A program made the translations under genes and the position numbers. Of a stretch of 9,012 nt of DNA, positions 6,598 to 9,012 are shown piece by piece. The notes under the pieces were generated by a model that ran no database searches, was not told the origin of the DNA, and worked only from the letters and a program-made list of their open reading frames with translations. The stretch's first letter is position 1; every line of letters starts with the position of its first letter. The stretch is from QHBQ01 sp038230695 (lineage in GTDB: Bacteria > Chloroflexota > Chloroflexia > QHBQ01): positions 1-9,012 of the forward strand of contig JBBRMT010000199.1 in the NCBI GenBank assembly GCA_038230695.1. The letters are read 5' to 3'.

Positions 6598-6599
6598 GA

Positions 6600-6689
6600 T
6601 GCCATGAACAGCAGAACTTCCATCGGTGCTCACCCACAAGCCAGGTATACATCATTATCATTGGGCGGCTGGGGCTAATTGCCTTCAGT
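6600..6689 (+). other. Missing N-terminal segment of the MCP-like protein (probable frameshift)
   Basis: In the frame of the MCP-like gene the codons remain open from 6600, just after a TGA at 6597-6599. They encode ...SQVYIIIIGRLGLIAFS, running directly into LPFIAVYG. Together these make a full membrane helix, but there is no ATG, GTG or TTG in this frame before GTG 6690. The only ATG, at 6604, is in another frame and stops at 6676-6678 after 24 codons. One base lost, or two gained, between about 6604 and 6650 would join that ATG to the helix. This may be a real mutation or a sequencing error. Confidence 0.6.
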
Positions 6690-8189
6690 GTGCTGCCGTT
6701 TATCGCTGTGTACGGCAGCTTGGGTAATGAATCAGACAAACAGCTTTTTCAGCTAATCTTCTGGCTGATGGGGCTAGGAGCGGCTTTGACCGCCCTATTC
6801 ATCGCGCTGCTGCGTACCCGCTGGTCTTACTGGGGCATCTACCTGTCAATTGTCTATGATAGCGCCGTGATTATGCTCGCTGCCCATATCCTCGGCAGCG
6901 TAGTCGGCCCTTATCCCTTGCTACTGGGAACCGTAATGGTGGCAGCAGGCACGCAACTACGCGCACGCCCGATTGCATTTCTGGCCCTGGGCGTGTACAT
7001 CTTCGCGCTCTATGTAGGCTTCTCGCTGATAGAGTTCACCGGCATGAAAGCGGCAGCCCAGGGCATGAGCAATATGCCCATGGATATGAGCGCGGTCCAT
7101 GTGATTGATGATAGCTGGCATTTTTGGATCCCCTTGCTTTATGCAATCGCGTTGACCCAGATTGGCCTGGTGCTATGGGCTAGCAATGCTCGATTGAACC
7201 ACCTGTTTGGCCGCAATCAGCAGCAGGCATTGGAACTGGCAGCGGCAAATGCAGCGTTGACGCGCAGTAATGAGGAGCAGAATCGTCTTGCCAGCCAGTT
7301 GCAGTCAGCGGCGGTGGAGCTATCCGAGGGCGCATATTCGCAGGCCAGCTCGGCCAGCCAGCAGGCCGCCGCGATTATGGAGGTTAGCGTCACAGTCGAG
7401 GAACTCAACCAGACCGCGCAGCAGATAGCCGAGGCCGCCGCCTCAGTGGCCCGCGCCGCCGAGCAAACTATGAGTAGCGCCGCCCGTGGGCAGGATGCGG
7501 TGCGCGACAGCATCATCGGCATGACCATTATCAAGCAGCGGGTTAACGATATAACTGGCCGCATCCTTGCCCTATCCGAGCGCAGCCAACGCATCAGCGA
7601 AATCGTGGACCTTATCAACAACATTGCAGGCGAAACCCATCTGCTGGCCCTGAACGCAGCCATCGAGTCAGCGGGGGCAGGCGAGGAAGGGCAACGCTTC
7701 GCCGTAGTGGCCGCCGAAGTGAAGAAGCTATCGCAGCGGGTAGTGTTGGCGGTGCGCGATGTGCGCCAGGTAATATACGAGTTGCAAGCTTCTACCAATG
7801 CGGCGGTAATGGCGACTGAGGATGGCATGAAGGAGACCGACAAGGGCGTAAATCTAGCGCACACCTCTGGCGATGCCAACGAGGACATCATCCTGATGGT
7901 GGGGCGTACCACCCAGCTTGCCTCCGCAATCAGCCTTGCCACCCAGCAGCAGCACACCGCCAGCGAACAGGTCAACATCACCATCCGCGATGTAGCCGAA
8001 TTGAGCCACACGGCGATGGGGATCAGCCAGCGGGCTTCCGCCGCTGCCGCGCAGGTGCGTACCATCGCCAGCCAACTAGCCGCTGGTGAGGATTGGCCTT
8101 CGGCCAACAATCACAGCAACGGCGCAACCCCCACTGCAATAGGCAATGGGCAATCAACCCATACCATCAAACCCACCTCCGCAGCCTGA
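6690..8189 (+). CDS. Membrane-bound MCP-like signalling protein (chemoreceptor-type cytoplasmic domain), start unresolved
   Basis: From GTG 6690 there are 499 residues, but this start lacks a ribosome-binding site and cuts through a membrane helix. Hydrophobic segments lie at about 19-41, 46-70, 74-90, 94-114 and 146-165. With the helix encoded just upstream there are six, putting both ends in the cytoplasm. Between the last two helices is a methionine-rich loop (Met119, 126, 129, 131, 133; His137, 144). A long coiled coil (about 175-465) follows without an obvious HAMP domain. It contains the MCP hairpin tip IAGETHLLALNAAIESAGAGEEGQRFAVVAAEVKKLSQR (312-350), expected to contact CheW/CheA-type partners. 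The usual Arg of EAARAGE is Gly here. The C-terminus (466-499) is low-complexity and lacks an NWETF-type tether. It may sense a membrane or outer-surface signal for gliding or another Che-like pathway. Confidence 0.82.
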   Translation: MLPFIAVYGSLGNESDKQLFQLIFWLMGLGAALTALFIALLRTRWSYWGIYLSIVYDSAVIMLAAHILGSVVGPYPLLLGTVMVAAGTQLRARPIAFLALGVYIFALYVGFSLIEFTGMKAAAQGMSNMPMDMSAVHVIDDSWHFWIPLLYAIALTQIGLVLWASNARLNHLFGRNQQQALELAAANAALTRSNEEQNRLASQLQSAAVELSEGAYSQASSASQQAAAIMEVSVTVEELNQTAQQIAEAAASVARAAEQTMSSAARGQDAVRDSIIGMTIIKQRVNDITGRILALSERSQRISEIVDLINNIAGETHLLALNAAIESAGAGEEGQRFAVVAAEVKKLSQRVVLAVRDVRQVIYELQASTNAAVMATEDGMKETDKGVNLAHTSGDANEDIILMVGRTTQLASAISLATQQQHTASEQVNITIRDVAELSHTAMGISQRASAAAAQVRTIASQLAAGEDWPSANNHSNGATPTAIGNGQSTHTIKPTSAA

Positions 8190-8241
8190 GCCATTCTGCG
8201 TATCAGCCAATCCCTCAATGAGTTATAAAGATACAGTTATA

Positions 8242-8262
8242 TTCTACCTTCTACCTTCTACC
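8242..8262 (+). repeat. Three tandem TTCTACC heptads upstream of the lipoprotein gene
   Basis: TTCTACC is repeated three times without change. The reverse complement, GGTAGAA, is the unit of the array at 8721-8748, so the lipoprotein gene lies between inverted heptad arrays. The array sits where the gene's leader or promoter would be; a TATATT at 8238-8243 overlaps its edge. Confidence 0.8.
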
Positions 8263-8283
8263 TATGCCAAAGGGGGCGATCCG

Positions 8284-8715
8284 ATGAAGCGAAACGTAAT
8301 CGGCGCGGCGTTGCTGCTGGTAACTATTGCCGTAGTCGGCGGGTGCGACTTGCAGCAGACGGCGCGGCAAGCAGGCGATGCCGCCTCGCAAGTTGCCAGC
8401 CAGGTGGGTAGCGCACTTAGTCAGGGATCGTGGAAGGCCAAACTGGTCGGCCTGAGTGCGGCTTTGAGCGCAGTTGACGGCGCGTTGCAGGCGAACAACG
8501 CCGACCTCAGCGCCAAAGCGATCAACACCTGGGACAGCGCAGGCTGGTCGAACATCAAAGGCGATGTGCAAGCCAAATCGCCAGCCGCCGCCAACAGCAT
8601 CCAGTCGGCGCTCGGTAGCGTCAAGGACAACATTGCAAGTGGTAAACTCAGCGAAGCGCAGACGGCGGTCAGCACACTACGCAAGGCGATTGACGATTTT
8701 GCCAATACGCAGTAG
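8284..8715 (+). CDS. Small predicted lipoprotein, function unknown
   Basis: From ATG 8284 the product has 143 residues, with AAAGGGGG at about 8268-8275 ahead of it. The frame is open back to 8146, inside the MCP-like gene, but only the 8284 start gives a proper signal peptide: MKRN, a hydrophobic stretch to residue 18, then the lipobox VGGC with Cys21 as the lipid-modified residue. The mature part (22-143) is alanine-, serine- and glutamine-rich and predicted by eye to be mostly amphipathic helix (DAASQVASQVGSALSQ, AANSIQSALGSVKDNI, EAQTAVSTLRKAIDDF). It would be anchored to the outer face of the cytoplasmic membrane. I do not recognise the family. The gene lies between inverted heptad repeats. 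Confidence 0.75.
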   Translation: MKRNVIGAALLLVTIAVVGGCDLQQTARQAGDAASQVASQVGSALSQGSWKAKLVGLSAALSAVDGALQANNADLSAKAINTWDSAGWSNIKGDVQAKSPAAANSIQSALGSVKDNIASGKLSEAQTAVSTLRKAIDDFANTQ

Positions 8716-8720
8716 GGAAG

Positions 8721-8748
8721 GGTGGAAGGTAGAAGGTGGAAGGTAGAA
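8721..8748 (+). repeat. Four tandem GGTRGAA heptads downstream of the lipoprotein gene
   Basis: The units alternate GGTGGAA, GGTAGAA, GGTGGAA, GGTAGAA. The array begins five bases after the lipoprotein stop codon. It is the reverse complement of the TTCTACC array at 8242-8262; the best 23-base alignment differs at one base. Confidence 0.8.
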
Positions 8749-8759
8749 TGTGAAAGCCT

Positions 8760-8888
8760 AAGCCCCCAGCGGAGGTTGGGGGAGAATCTCGAAGCGCATC
8801 AATGCTGAGACTATTATCCCACCTGACTGTTGTAGAACGTTGGCATAATTGCCGGGCAACATTCTCCCCCAACCTCCGCTGGGGGCTT
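8760..8888. repeat. REPIN/BIME-like element: 27-bp perfect inverted repeat with 73-base centre
   Basis: Arms 8761-8787 and 8861-8887 are perfect reverse complements over 27 bp, or 28 bp counting A8760 with T8888. Each arm is itself a partial palindrome (CCCCCA 8763-8768 and TGGGGG 8777-8782). Two small palindromes facing each other at this distance is the layout of REPIN or BIME elements, which are moved in trans by RAYT transposases. The right arm is followed by TTTTT (8887-8891), so the element may also end transcription from the lipoprotein gene. No transposase is present in the window. Confidence 0.75.
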
Positions 8889-8904
8889 TTTGCATTCGAT
8901 AAGG

Positions 8905-8910
8905 TATAAT
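8905..8910 (+). promoter_or_regulatory. TATAAT box upstream of the last gene
   Basis: A perfect -10 hexamer lies 59 bases before the ATG at 8970, but I find no -35 at 16-18 bp. TTGCAT at 8890-8895 is only 9 bp away. It could be a factor-assisted promoter or chance. Confidence 0.4.
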
Positions 8911-8969
8911 AACCATAGCGGGAACCAGGTTGGTGGCGAGAACGTTGTTGATATGTGGAGGTGGCGAAG

Positions 8970-9012
8970 ATGAAGCGATTGTTGATCGTGATATGCGGGT
9001 GTGCCTTGCTCG
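8970..9012 (+). CDS. Start of an exported or lipid-anchored protein (3' truncated)
   Basis: Only 14 codons are visible: MKRLLIVICGCALL. A strong GGAGGTGG at 8957-8964 lies 5 bases before the ATG. The basic start and hydrophobic run look like a signal peptide. A lipobox-like V-I-C or C-G-C is possible, but the segment is too short to decide. The start resembles that of the lipoprotein encoded at 8284. Confidence 0.6.
   Translation, partial: MKRLLIVICGCALL

Noticed and set aside
7217..8110. 297-codon minus-strand open frame antisense to the MCP-like gene
   Set aside because: The plus strand clearly encodes the conserved MCP hairpin. The minus frame is a Ser/Ala/Arg-rich by-product of high GC with no ribosome-binding site.
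8146..8283. Longer start for the lipoprotein inside the MCP-like gene
   Set aside because: It would bury the signal peptide and lipobox 46 residues into the protein and run through the heptad repeats; ATG 8284 has a ribosome-binding site.
8721..8748. Possible CRISPR array
   Set aside because: The seven-base units have no spacers; this is a simple tandem array.
8890..8910. TTGCAT plus TATAAT as a full promoter
   Set aside because: The spacing is only 9 bp, far below the 16-18 bp needed.

Overview
The window looks like a chromosomal stretch from a member of the Chloroflexota, probably a Chloroflexales-type filamentous or gliding lineage. This is a phylum-level inference from the GC-rich, alanine-rich proteins, the style of the TPR and MCP-like proteins, and the many small GC-rich intergenic repeats. 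It is not proven by any marker gene. I see no rRNA, tRNA, CRISPR array, transposase, integrase or phage gene.

Layout. 2-391 (+) is the C-terminal end of a MacB/FtsX-type ABC transporter permease. 392-749 is non-coding and holds five inverted repeats. 750-1079 (-) is a small unrecognised membrane protein, divergent from a ROK-family sugar kinase (1272-2246, +). 2247-2504 carries a strong hairpin between two copies of a short palindromic repeat, followed by an excellent promoter. 2505-4340 (+) is an AT-rich gene for a protein with a TolB/FlgO-like N-terminal region and about eleven TPRs. It converges on a class III PLP aminotransferase (4429-5943, -) across a perfect hairpin. A 354-base divergent spacer follows, then a DUF503/YlxP-family gene (6298-6591, +). 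The end of that gene contains a consensus promoter for a membrane-bound MCP-like signalling protein (6690-8189, +), whose N-terminus appears to be frameshifted. Next is a small lipoprotein gene (8284-8715, +) flanked by inverted heptad repeats, then a 27-28 bp inverted-repeat (REPIN-like) element, and finally the first 14 codons of another exported protein (8970 onward).

How the genes relate. Most genes seem to be single transcription units rather than one pathway. Several have their own sigma-70-type promoter with TATAAT and a 17-18 bp spacer. The clearest biological themes are sugar phosphorylation (ROK), amino-acid or polyamine transamination, and signalling or scaffolding (TPR protein, MCP-like protein). 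I do not find a convincing multi-gene novel system. The best candidates for something under-described are the TPR protein with its unusual N-terminus and foreign base composition, the six-helix MCP-like receptor with a methionine-rich outer loop, and the three families of small intergenic repeats.
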